Assembly (NCBI GenBank): GCA_046728115.1
Contig: JBKPDW010000347.1
Coordinates: 1 to 8,004 of the forward strand
Direction: 5' to 3'
Length of the DNA stretch: 8,004 nt
DNA from: CAVSWN01 sp046728115
GTDB taxonomy: Bacteria; Acidobacteriota; Vicinamibacteria; Vicinamibacterales; CAVVIG01
Part shown: positions 1-7,107 of the stretch, piece after piece
Layout: the number at the start of each line of letters is the position of its first letter
How positions within the stretch are numbered: position 1 is the first letter of the stretch
The notes under the pieces: model-generated
The model's input: only the letters and a program-made list of their open reading frames with translations
The model's database searches: none
Told to the model about the DNA's origin: nothing
Program-made: the position numbers and the translations under genes

Positions 1-1382
1 ATGTCGACCGGAGCGCCAGTGCTGACGCCATCAACCGTTTCGTACCTGGCGGCGCCTCCAACCTTGATCAGATGGGCAGGACCGATCGGCGTGAATGAGT
101 AGGTCGTCAGCCATTCCCAGCGACGGCTGGTGCCGTCGGTCGAGTTGAAGTAACTGCCGGAGTTCTGTTCGGGCGCGAAAATCATCGGCCCGTTGCCGAC
201 CGCGGGGTAGATCGTGACGTTGAATGTTTTGACGCTGAACGTGTTCTCGAGTACGCCGTCATTGCCGATGATGATCTGATCCGACCCGGTCCCGAAGAGC
301 GCGTCTTTCTTGACGTTCGGTGTGACCGGCTGCGGATTGAACGGATCGAGCCCGGCGTAGGTCGTCTTACGGGGCGCGACGAGCGCCGACCCGGTGACGT
401 GATTGGTCGGCGAAACGGTCCAGTCGACCCGCGTGTAGAACTCGATCGACTGCACCTTTGTGTCGCTCTCGAGCGCCGGCAGGTCGAATACGCGGTTCTG
501 GCTGTACTCGAGCTGAGTTGACTGCAGGAGGTTGACCTTGCCTTTTACGAGCGGGCCGCCGACGGTGACGCGCGGCGTCCACGACTCGAGGCCGTGCAGC
601 CCACCATCGCGGAACCGCAGCCGCGGCTCGAGGTCGTTGATTGTCGTGCGCCATTTGTCGCCGCCGCTTTGCGTGTCGACGATCGTGATGGCGCCGGTCG
701 ACAGGCCGTGCTCCGGCGCGAACGCGGCGCCGTGCACTTCGACGGAGCTCACCGCATCAATCGGCAGTTCGACCGCATCGTCCCCGGTCACCGGATCGGT
801 TCCGTCGGCATTGTTGAAGTTCATCGCGCTCTGGTTGCTGCGCGCGCCGTTGATGTTGAGGAGACCGTCGGGCCCGCGCACGACGCCCGGAATCAGCGGC
901 AGCGCATCCTGAAAACGATCGCTGGCCAGCGGCGCGATCTCCAGTGCCGCGGCTTTGATCGTCTCGACGTTCGCGGCAATCGACGTACTGTTGATCGCCT
1001 GCGCGGAGCCGGTGACCGTGACTTCTTCGTGGAGAACGTCGGCATCGAGACGAAGCGCCATGTCCACCGTCGCGCTCGGCGCGACGACGGTCGTCTTGCT
1101 CGCCGACTTGAAGCCCTGGAGATCGGCGGACACGGTACACGTGCCGCTCGGGGCCTCGCCAAAGCGGAAGTGCCCCTGATCGTCGGTCACCTCGACGCTC
1201 GGCTGTTGGGAATCGCCGCACGTCAGCGTCACGGTCACGCCGGGCACGGTGATGGCCTGACCGTCGGGCGACGGCAGCGATACGGTTCCGGAAACGACGC
1301 CGCTGGAGGTTTGAGCCAGCGCCGGCCCGCTCAGTGCGGCGAGGATCAGCCCGGCGTGTGAAAGGCGGTGCAACATAGTCAT
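1..1382 (-). CDS. TonB-dependent receptor, N-terminal part (runs off left edge)
   Basis: This is an outer-membrane receptor of the kind that imports bulky substrates using TonB energy. Only the first 460 codons are present and most of the barrel lies beyond the left edge. Residues 1-23 form a signal peptide ending ALA-Q. Residues about 27-112 look like a carboxypeptidase-regulatory-like beta-sandwich (GVVSGTV start, DDQGHFRF core) with two cysteines, C55 and C82. A TonB-box-like EEVTVTG sits at 119-125. Residues about 130-240 match a plug domain (ALPLIPGVVRGPDG, LNINGARSNQ, DGTDP, EHGLSTGAITIVDTQSG). The following sequence is barrel-like. Two in-frame ATGs exist, at 1382 and 1376, and neither has a clear Shine-Dalgarno, so the start is uncertain by two codons. 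It begins 44 bp after the flippase-like gene and may be cotranscribed. The domain order is typical of Acidobacteriota Oar-like receptors. The substrate cannot be inferred. Confidence 0.87.
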   Translation of the reverse strand, partial: MTMLHRLSHAGLILAALSGPALAQTSSGVVSGTVSLPSPDGQAITVPGVTVTLTCGDSQQPSVEVTDDQGHFRFGEAPSGTCTVSADLQGFKSASKTTVVAPSATVDMALRLDADVLHEEVTVTGSAQAINSTSIAANVETIKAAALEIAPLASDRFQDALPLIPGVVRGPDGLLNINGARSNQSAMNFNNADGTDPVTGDDAVELPIDAVSSVEVHGAAFAPEHGLSTGAITIVDTQSGGDKWRTTINDLEPRLRFRDGGLHGLESWTPRVTVGGPLVKGKVNLLQSTQLEYSQNRVFDLPALESDTKVQSIEFYTRVDWTVSPTNHVTGSALVAPRKTTYAGLDPFNPQPVTPNVKKDALFGTGSDQIIIGNDGVLENTFSVKTFNVTIYPAVGNGPMIFAPEQNSGSYFNSTDGTSRRWEWLTTYSFTPIGPAHLIKVGGAARYETVDGVSTGAPVD

Positions 1383-1400
1383 GGCGGCAGTCCAGGCAAT

Positions 1401-1421
1401 GAGCGCGCCGAGGCAGCGCTC
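1401..1421 (-). other. GC-rich hairpin between the flippase-like gene and the TonB receptor
   Basis: GAGCGC and GCGCTC form a perfect 6-bp stem with a 9-nt loop in the 44-bp gap. No run of T follows on the minus strand, so it does not look like a full intrinsic terminator. It could slow transcription or protect an RNA end between the operon and the receptor gene, or mean nothing. Confidence 0.25.
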
Positions 1422-1426
1422 GTTTC

Positions 1427-2329
1427 TCAGGCCGATTTTTCCAGTTGGCCGACGGAATACGTGAGTGCTGGCGCGCACCGTCTGATTGCGCGCACCGCGA
1501 TGGCGACCAGGCCCAGTGCCGTCCAGAAGAGGACGCGCAGCTTCCGGACGAGGGCGAGCATCACACCTGTCGCTGGATCGATCGCGACATGGGTCGCCAC
1601 GAATGCGGCGCTCGCCTCGTCTACGCCTAGTCGCATCGGCACCATCTTGAACACCAGGGTGACGCCGCGATTGATCAACTCGAACGCGACCGCGGCTCTC
1701 CAGGTGGCGCCTGCGGCGCCGAGAAATCGCAGGATCAAGTACGCCTCGGCGCATCCGAGTGCGTGGTAGGCGATTTCGAGTGCACCGATCGCGCAGGCGC
1801 GCCGCGGTTCGGCGACGACAAAGCGCCGGACCGGTGTGAGTGCTCGGCGAATGGGTTTCACCAGCGCCAGCGTCGAGATGCCGGCAAGGACGGCGACCAC
1901 GGCGATCCGGCCGGACACGATAAGGACGGTTCCGGCAACGGCGACCAGCAAGAGTGAAGCGGTGTAGAACGTGAACTCCAGCATCAGCCCGCTGAACGCC
2001 GCCGCGAACGGCATGCGGTTGTCCACGTGCTGCGCCTTCATTGGTTCGCCGACGACGAACCCCATCGGCAGGAGGGTGCTCAAGGCCTCGCCGGCCATTC
2101 GTGCGCGGAACGCGTCGGCGAGCGGGAGACGCTGCGTTCCCGTGAAGGCCAGCGTCCAGGCGCTCGCTTTCGCCAGCTCGCGGACGGTGGACAGCAGCAG
2201 AATCGACGCGAAGCCCCAGCCGACCGTCGCGATCGCCTGGCGGACGCTCGCCACGCCGACGGCTGTCAGGGTATATGCAAAGGCGGCGATGCCGAGCAGG
2301 GTCGATGCGGCGGCGAGCGTGCGCTTCAC
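1427..2329 (-). CDS. UPF0104 / LPG-synthase-TM flippase-like membrane protein (HpnL-like)
   Basis: This is a 300-residue, strongly hydrophobic protein with about seven membrane segments. It resembles the lysylphosphatidylglycerol synthase transmembrane family (UPF0104, YbhN/HpnL-like). Family-like features are the RMAGEALSTLLPMGFVVGEPMKA segment at 78-99, FKMVPMRLGVDEASAAF at 227-243, and a C-terminal VRKLRVLFW at 261-269. The soluble aminoacyl-transferase domain of true MprF is absent, so it should not lysinylate lipids. The start is GTG at 2329, sharing a GTGA overlap with the stop of the upstream gene. A GAGG ribosome site lies 7 nt before it. By context, after polyprenyl-phosphate sugar enzymes, it could translocate a lipid-linked sugar. 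That role is inference, since related proteins are often called flippase-like without proof. Confidence 0.85.
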   Translation of the reverse strand: MKRTLAAASTLLGIAAFAYTLTAVGVASVRQAIATVGWGFASILLLSTVRELAKASAWTLAFTGTQRLPLADAFRARMAGEALSTLLPMGFVVGEPMKAQHVDNRMPFAAAFSGLMLEFTFYTASLLLVAVAGTVLIVSGRIAVVAVLAGISTLALVKPIRRALTPVRRFVVAEPRRACAIGALEIAYHALGCAEAYLILRFLGAAGATWRAAVAFELINRGVTLVFKMVPMRLGVDEASAAFVATHVAIDPATGVMLALVRKLRVLFWTALGLVAIAVRAIRRCAPALTYSVGQLEKSA

Positions 2330-3273
2330 CGGGTGACCTCGGCCGGCGGCAGCGGCCCCGGTTTCGAATCGTCGAGCGTGAGATGAATTTCAATCCACCA
2401 GCGCGGCTGATACGTGACCGCGATCGGCATCTCCGCAAGCGCGCCGTCGGCCGCATACGTGATCGAAAATTCGGTGACCGCGCCGCTGGCGTTCTTCATC
2501 TGGAACTGCGACGCGATCAGATGGTCGTAGGTGGCGGCGCCGATGCGCTGCGTGCCTACGGCCCGCGACTGCGTCGCGCGCAGTTGATACACGTTCCCGT
2601 GGTAGACGAACGGCACGCGTTCGCTCGGGTGGACCGCGCCCGTCGATCGCCATTCGGCGGCCTGGGCGTGGAGGAGATCGGCCACGGCGCTGAGGAACCC
2701 GGGACGCGCGCCGGCCGGCATCTGCACCACGCGCGGCTGACTGTCGGTTCCGCTGCGCTCGGCTGTTTCGAGGACCGTGTCGACCTGGCGCAGCGTCAAC
2801 GTCGACGGGGCGGACACCGACCGAACGACGGATCGCGCTTCGCCGCCGGAGACCGACGCGTGAATGATGTTGAACGTACTGTCGCCGCGCTTGCGCAGAT
2901 TCGCCTCGGCCTGATCGACCGACTCTTCGTCTGACTCAGTCATCAGACCGACGACCGTCGCCTCGGTACCGCGCAGTTCTTCAGCGATGTAGCCCCAGCG
3001 ATTGATGCTGCGCGGGGCGCGGTCCGGATCGGACCCGATGAGGAGCGCATACGTGGACGAGTCGGCGTCGCGGCGCGCGGCAATCACCGCATCGCCGACG
3101 TCCTCTTTGCCCATCCAGAAGAGCAGCGGCCGAACGCGTCCGCCGATGGTGTAGTGATGACGCTGACCGATCGTCAGGGCCACGGCTGCCGCGTGGGACG
3201 CGTGTTCGGCCCGAGGCGCGGTCTGCCCGAGAATCGCGAGCGCGAATGCAGCGACCAACGTCCGGCGCGTCAT
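2326..3273 (-). CDS. Unrecognised secreted protein, 315 residues
   Basis: I do not recognise this family. The start is ATG at 3273, sharing ATGA with the stop of the glycosyltransferase gene; its own stop overlaps the next start by 4 bp. The same frame stays open upstream to 4137, but that part is only a shadow of the glycosyltransferase gene. Residues 1-22 look like a signal peptide (MTRR, hydrophobic stretch, PRAEHA), and no lipoprotein cysteine follows. No other membrane segment is visible. The mature part has a distinctive block around 41-80 (YTIGGRVRPLLFWMGKEDVG, then a YALLIGSDP segment). The C-terminal third is beta-rich (YDHLIASQFQMKNASG, EFSITY, PRWWIEIHLTLDD) and ends in a proline-rich tail. 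It is probably periplasmic or outer-membrane associated. Its position between the glycosyltransferase and the flippase-like gene suggests a role in the same envelope pathway. Confidence 0.85.
   Translation of the reverse strand: MTRRTLVAAFALAILGQTAPRAEHASHAAAVALTIGQRHHYTIGGRVRPLLFWMGKEDVGDAVIAARRDADSSTYALLIGSDPDRAPRSINRWGYIAEELRGTEATVVGLMTESDEESVDQAEANLRKRGDSTFNIIHASVSGGEARSVVRSVSAPSTLTLRQVDTVLETAERSGTDSQPRVVQMPAGARPGFLSAVADLLHAQAAEWRSTGAVHPSERVPFVYHGNVYQLRATQSRAVGTQRIGAATYDHLIASQFQMKNASGAVTEFSITYAADGALAEMPIAVTYQPRWWIEIHLTLDDSKPGPLPPAEVTR
2337..2340 (-). promoter_or_regulatory. Ribosome binding site for the GTG start at 2329
   Basis: GAGG on the minus strand lies 7 nt before the GTG at 2329, within the 3' end of the upstream gene. 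Together with the GTGA stop-start overlap it supports the non-ATG start of the flippase-like protein. Confidence 0.5.
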
Positions 3274-4301
3274 TGTTGCACCGCCGGCACGTTGACGGTC
3301 AGCGGTCGCGCCGCCGCCCAGGATGGCAGATGCGCGGTGCGCGTCCCGGCGACTGTGTAGATCCGTCGCCGTTCGCCGTCCATGTAGATGCGCGTCAGGA
3401 TCTCGGCGAGCAGGCCGAGGCCGACGAGCAGGATGCCAGTCTGAACCAGCACCGCGCTCAGCAGGAGCAGCGGTCCGTGCGCCAGAAAGACCGGCGCGCC
3501 GGTGATGATTTTGGTCAGGACGACCCACGCCGCCGCGGCCGCACCGGCGCCGGCGCTCGCGAATCCGAGCGGGCCGAACAGGTGCAGCGGCCGCGTGACG
3601 TACTTCAGCAGGAAGCGCACCGTCAGCAGGTCGGCCATCACCCGCCAGGTCCGCGACAGCCCGTAATTCGACTTGTTCTGCGGACGGGGGACGTTCTTGA
3701 TGGGAACTTCCGCGATCTTCGCGCCGTTCCAGCTGGTCAGCGCCGGAATGAACCGATGCAGATCGCCATAGAGGCGGACCGGCTTGATCACCGACGCGCG
3801 ATACGCCTTGAACGTCGTGCCGAAGTCGTGGAGCGACACGCCCGAGAGTTTCGCCATCAGCCAGTTGGCGATCTTCGACGGCAGGCGGCGCGTCCAGTAC
3901 CCGTCGACGCGCCGCTCTCGCCAGCCGCTGACGACGTCGTAGCCCTCGTCGAGCTTGGCCAGCAGCTTCGGAATCTCCTCCGGTTCGTGCTGCAGGTCGC
4001 CGTCCATCGCGACGATGACGTCGCCGCGCGCCGCGTCGAACCCGGCGGCGAGCGCCGCCGTCTGACCGTAGTTGCGCGCCAGGCGGATCGCATGAACGCG
4101 GGGATCGTGCCCGGCGAGCCCGTCTACCGCCGCCCACGTTTTATCTGCGCTGCCGTCGTCGACGTAGATGATTTCCGTCTCGAGGCCGAGCAGCAGGACG
4201 ACTTCCGTCAGTCGCCGGTGGAGCTCGTGCAGGGTTCCGACTTCGTTGTAGAGCGGCACGACGATCGACAGATCGATCGGGTCGCGTTTGTCACGACGCA
4301 T
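3270..4301 (-). CDS. Family 2 polyprenyl-phosphate glycosyltransferase (DPM1/ArnC/GtrB type)
   Basis: It is predicted to transfer a sugar from a nucleotide donor to undecaprenyl phosphate on the cytoplasmic face. The 343-residue protein has a GT-A domain at about 10-230: SIVVPLYNE (12-20), YVDDGSADKT (46-55), ARNYGQTAAL (75-84), the metal-binding MDGDLQHEPEEIP (99-111), a DFGTTFKAYR block (159-168) and the family signature SNYGLSRTWRVMADLLTVRF (211-230). Two membrane helices follow, at about 241-266 and 276-301, as in GtrB/ArnC-like enzymes. The ATG at 4301 is well supported by AAGGAG 8 nt upstream. It overlaps the end of the deacetylase by 11 bp and the next gene by 4 bp. The sugar is not readable from sequence. 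The neighbouring deacetylase suggests an N-acetylhexosamine, as for FlmF2 of Francisella or LgmA of Bordetella. Confidence 0.93.
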   Translation of the reverse strand: MRRDKRDPIDLSIVVPLYNEVGTLHELHRRLTEVVLLLGLETEIIYVDDGSADKTWAAVDGLAGHDPRVHAIRLARNYGQTAALAAGFDAARGDVIVAMDGDLQHEPEEIPKLLAKLDEGYDVVSGWRERRVDGYWTRRLPSKIANWLMAKLSGVSLHDFGTTFKAYRASVIKPVRLYGDLHRFIPALTSWNGAKIAEVPIKNVPRPQNKSNYGLSRTWRVMADLLTVRFLLKYVTRPLHLFGPLGFASAGAGAAAAAWVVLTKIITGAPVFLAHGPLLLLSAVLVQTGILLVGLGLLAEILTRIYMDGERRRIYTVAGTRTAHLPSWAAARPLTVNVPAVQQ

Positions 4302-5139
4302 GGCAAAAACTCCTTGGCGATGACACGTCTGTCTTGAGATCGTGGGAAACGAGACGCACGTACTCGTCTGTGACGAGCTGTGCGATCGCGGGTGAGGTCA
4401 GCAGCGCGACTTCCGCCTCGCGCGACGCGAGCAGTCGCGTCGACATCTGGCGCAGCGGGCCGTCGACGTAACCGGGATGCACCATCAGTTCGGTGTACCC
4501 GGCGGCCAGCGTCCGCAGCGCCGCGGCGAGTGAATCCGCCGTCATGACACCGGTCATCGCGCGACCGACGAAGCGCGGCGTCAAAAGGCGCCGCGCCGCC
4601 GCGAGGCGATAGCCCTGGCGCGCCCAGATCGCGAGCGGCAGGTCGGCGAGTGTCCGTTCGTACGGCACGCGGACGACCGGAACGCGAAACCTGTCGGCGA
4701 GCCTGGCTACGATTTCGAATACAGGCGGATAGAGGTGAACGTGCTTGTGCGAATCGAGATGCGTGGGCGTAATGCCGTTCGACGTCGCGTATTCGATTTG
4801 CGCCGTCAGCTCCCGCTCGACGTCCTGCATCGACACGCGTCCCCTCAGACAGGCGACGATGAACGGCCGCCACGACACGTGGAACCGTCCATCGTCTTGC
4901 ACAAGGGTGGGAACGCGATCGGGCGGGAGGATCGGCGCGCCGTCGACCAGGGTGAGGTGGACGCCGATACCGAGAGCGGGGCGGAGCCGGGCCCGGCGGA
5001 TCGCATCTGCCGCGGCCGGCGGGGTGGCCATCAGACTCGCGCTGGTGAGAATGCCGCGATCGTGCGCGTCGAAAATGCCGTCGTTGACGCCGACCGTCAG
5101 CCCGAGATCATCCGCATTGACGACGAGGGTGCGTGGCAT
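4291..5139 (-). CDS. YdjC/ChbG/HpnK-type carbohydrate deacetylase (NaxD-like)
   Basis: This is a metal-dependent deacetylase that removes acetyl groups from N-acetylated sugars. The 282-residue length is normal for the family. Visible motifs are the N-terminal VVNADDLGLT with D10 and D11, H61 in GVHLTLVDG, the H127-x-D129-x-H131-x-H133 cluster in THLDSHKHVH, and H221 in MVHPGY; these supply the expected metal and catalytic residues. No signal peptide or membrane segment is seen, so it acts in the cytoplasm. Its ATG lies 2 bp after the TAA of the GT-C gene, with a GGAG ribosome site overlapping that gene's end. Close relatives are HpnK (hopanoid glycan deacetylase) and NaxD (deacetylates undecaprenyl-phosphate N-acetylgalactosamine). 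The flanking polyprenyl-phosphate and GT-C glycosyltransferases favour a NaxD-like role; no hopanoid genes are in the window. Confidence 0.92.
   Translation of the reverse strand: MPRTLVVNADDLGLTVGVNDGIFDAHDRGILTSASLMATPPAAADAIRRARLRPALGIGVHLTLVDGAPILPPDRVPTLVQDDGRFHVSWRPFIVACLRGRVSMQDVERELTAQIEYATSNGITPTHLDSHKHVHLYPPVFEIVARLADRFRVPVVRVPYERTLADLPLAIWARQGYRLAAARRLLTPRFVGRAMTGVMTADSLAAALRTLAAGYTELMVHPGYVDGPLRQMSTRLLASREAEVALLTSPAIAQLVTDEYVRLVSHDLKTDVSSPRSFCHAS
4310..4315 (-). promoter_or_regulatory. Ribosome binding site of the family 2 glycosyltransferase
   Basis: AAGGAG on the minus strand lies 8 nt before the ATG at 4301, inside the last codons of the deacetylase gene. It is the best Shine-Dalgarno in the operon and suggests this enzyme is translated efficiently on its own as well as by coupling. 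Confidence 0.75.
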
Positions 5140-5141
5140 GG

Positions 5142-6776
5142 TTAACTCCGCGGGAGCACGTAGACGCGCGCGGCGATCGCATCAGCCGCGCGCAGGACGC
5201 GCCACGGCGACGCGGCCTGCGTCAGGTGCTCGACCACTTTCTGGTTTTCGAAGGTGAGATGTTCGGGCTGGACGATCACGAACGACGGCTGGCCGTCGTG
5301 CGGCAAACCATCGGCCGACAGCGAGCGGACGCGCAGGTCCGTTCGTCCGCTCAGGCCAACGTAGTACGAAACGACGCCCGGTGCGTCGCTGACAATCGCC
5401 GCACCCGGCTGCGCGATCGGCGCGATCGCCGCGACGGCTTCGCGGACGCCGAAGTCGTAGGTCTCTTCTGGAAACGTCGTTCCGGCCGGTGCAAGCGCTT
5501 CGCCGATCCCGTTGCGGAACAGCGATGGAAAGGGCTCGGCGATGCGCGCCGCCAGGAACGTTCCCGAGATGCACACCGTCAGCGCCAGTCCAGCGAAGGT
5601 CACACGGGTGATCGGCAGCAGCCACGATTTCCGGAGCACCCACTGAATGCCGGCGACGACGCCGATCGCCGCGACGACATCGATCGCGGCGAAGAGTGGC
5701 AGCGCGTAGCGCATGAACTTCACCGCCGGCACGGACAGGCCGACGAGAAAGAGGCCGAACCACACCGCCAGCAGGAGAGAGCCCCGCTCGCGACGGCGTC
5801 GCAGCAGCTCGATCGTGCCGGGCACGAGCGCGCCGATGACGACGAGCGGCACCTTCGTCGCAAGCAACCGGAGATAGAACGTCGTGGGGACGCCGTCTCG
5901 CGCCAGCGCCGACGTGTTCGAATACAACCGGCCGGCGAACGGATAGCCGTGGTGCAGGAGGGTGCCACCATTGATGTAGGCGAGGCCGTATCGCCATGTG
6001 GCGGGATCGAGGATCGCGACGTTCGCGACGACGAACGCGGCGACCATTGCACCGTAATAACGCAGCTTTAACGGCCGGTTCTCGCCAGGCGCGCGATCCG
6101 TGAGGACGTTGAAGAGCGCGTAAACGCCAAGGTACTGGGGGAAGTACTTCGACGCGAGCATCAGACCAAACGCGGCGCCGCTGAGCGTGTACCACCGTTG
6201 CGCGACGATCAGGTTGGCCGCGCCGCGCTGCTTCGCGACCTCGTAGCACCACACCGCTACGAGAAAGAAGAACAGCGCGAACGTATCCTCCTTGCCGATG
6301 CGATTGATGGCGATCGCGTTCACGTCGAACGCCCAGAACAGCGCCGCCATCGTCGCAATAGCGGATCCGAACAGGACATTGCAGACGCCAAACAGCGCCG
6401 CGGCGATCGCGGCGCCGACGAAGGCGTTCGGCAGCCGGATCGCGGTTTCGATGGCGATCGCCGATTCTTCCGGCGCGATGCGATTCCACGCGCGCGAGGT
6501 CTCAACGCTGGCCAGCATCGCGAGCTTCATCAGCATCGGATGTTCGCCGTTGGCCCACAGTCGCCCGGCACGGTAATCGTCGATCGCGTGAACCTTGTTG
6601 ATCTCGTCTTCGCTGAACCCGTAGGTCGAAAGGTTGGCCGCGCGCAGTCCAAGCGCGAGCGCGATGACCGTCGCAATCACGGCGACGGTGGCGGCGACTC
6701 GTGGCATCGCGAACCGATCAGAGACAAAGAGCGATGGCACTGCGGTTCGCGCGACTGATACTGCGGCGGCCTTCAT
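5142..6776 (-). CDS. GT-C membrane glycosyltransferase, PMT/ArnT-like (family 39/83)
   Basis: It is predicted to transfer a sugar from a polyprenyl-phosphate carrier to an acceptor on the periplasmic face. The 544-residue protein has a first helix at about 28-44. A periplasmic loop then carries FSEDE (54-58), the acidic catalytic motif of GT-C enzymes, and EHPMLMK (78-84), equivalent to the HPPxxK motif. Further family signs are NRIGKEDTFALFFFL (158-172), several more helices, and KFMRYALPLF (353-362), matching the conserved K-x-x-RY-x-x-P segment. Residues after about 415 form a soluble C-terminal domain. The start at 6776 has only a weak ribosome site; an internal Met at residue 24 (6707) would still keep the first helix. 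It leads a tight operon whose next genes could make and deacetylate the lipid-linked donor. ArnT, FlmK and LgmB are functional models; protein O-mannosyltransferase activity is an alternative. Confidence 0.9.
   Translation of the reverse strand: MKAAAVSVARTAVPSLFVSDRFAMPRVAATVAVIATVIALALGLRAANLSTYGFSEDEINKVHAIDDYRAGRLWANGEHPMLMKLAMLASVETSRAWNRIAPEESAIAIETAIRLPNAFVGAAIAAALFGVCNVLFGSAIATMAALFWAFDVNAIAINRIGKEDTFALFFFLVAVWCYEVAKQRGAANLIVAQRWYTLSGAAFGLMLASKYFPQYLGVYALFNVLTDRAPGENRPLKLRYYGAMVAAFVVANVAILDPATWRYGLAYINGGTLLHHGYPFAGRLYSNTSALARDGVPTTFYLRLLATKVPLVVIGALVPGTIELLRRRRERGSLLLAVWFGLFLVGLSVPAVKFMRYALPLFAAIDVVAAIGVVAGIQWVLRKSWLLPITRVTFAGLALTVCISGTFLAARIAEPFPSLFRNGIGEALAPAGTTFPEETYDFGVREAVAAIAPIAQPGAAIVSDAPGVVSYYVGLSGRTDLRVRSLSADGLPHDGQPSFVIVQPEHLTFENQKVVEHLTQAASPWRVLRAADAIAARVYVLPRS
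5146..5149 (-). promoter_or_regulatory. Ribosome binding site of the deacetylase
   Basis: GGAG on the minus strand lies 6 nt before the ATG at 5139, immediately before the TAA of the GT-C gene. It supports coupled translation across the 2-bp junction. Confidence 0.5.
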
Positions 6777-7107
6777 CGCCGTCGTGACGAGGCAACACCA
6801 GGGCCAGCGTTGTCGGCACGCGTACCGTCGCGACTGCCGCTGTGTGTTGCCAACGACTTACGGATGATTCGAGGCGTTTGCTGGCGGATTCGAAGGCATC
6901 GGACGTGTGCGTGACCGCGCGCAGCGTGTGAAACCGCACGGAGCGGCACGAGCCGCGAGGTGTTGCGGACGCGGCGAGGAACACGTGATGTGCGGCTGGT
7001 CGTGGGTCCCGGGACACGAGGGGAGATCAGCTCGGATTTCTGAGTGAAGGACGTAGACCGCCACCGCGAGCTGCGGAGCGGCCACGGGGCGGGCAGACGA
7101 GACGTGG
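6777..7107. other. 331-bp intergenic region, probable promoter/leader of the glycosyltransferase operon
   Basis: No credible gene is seen here on either strand. Short open frames exist, but their composition is typical of GC-rich shadow frames, rich in Arg, Ser, Pro and Thr, with no motif. It is the only sizeable non-coding gap in front of the five-gene block, so that block's promoter is most likely here. I could not point to a convincing -35/-10 pair. Two overlapping GC-rich hairpins lie at 6933-6956 and a 10-bp palindrome GTCCCGGGAC at 7006-7015. No clear tRNA or intrinsic terminator is visible. Confidence 0.5.

Noticed and set aside
594..1361. 255-codon open frame on the plus strand
   Set aside because: It is antisense to the TonB receptor, Arg/Gly/Asp-rich without any motif, and the opposite strand has clear receptor domains; typical GC-rich shadow.
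3274..4137. Upstream extension making the secreted protein 603 residues long
   Set aside because: The extra part overlaps the glycosyltransferase in another frame and is Arg/Ala/Gly-rich; the signal peptide and ATGA overlap place the start at 3273.
3246..4337. 363-codon open frame on the plus strand
   Set aside because: It lies antisense to the family 2 glycosyltransferase, with Arg/Gln/Asp-rich low-information sequence and no domain.
5133..6071. 312-codon open frame on the plus strand
   Set aside because: It is antisense to the GT-C gene, charged and motif-free; a composition artefact.
6886..6894. TTCGAATCC on the minus strand, like a tRNA T-loop
   Set aside because: The flanking bases do not make the T-stem and no acceptor or anticodon arm is found around it.
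7006..7015. 10-bp palindrome GTCCCGGGAC in the intergenic region
   Set aside because: It is short and pure GC-rich; expected by chance in this composition, with no second copy seen nearby.
6718..7017. 99-codon minus-strand open frame in front of the GT-C gene
   Set aside because: It overlaps the GT-C start in another frame, has no motif or ribosome site, and its composition is shadow-like.
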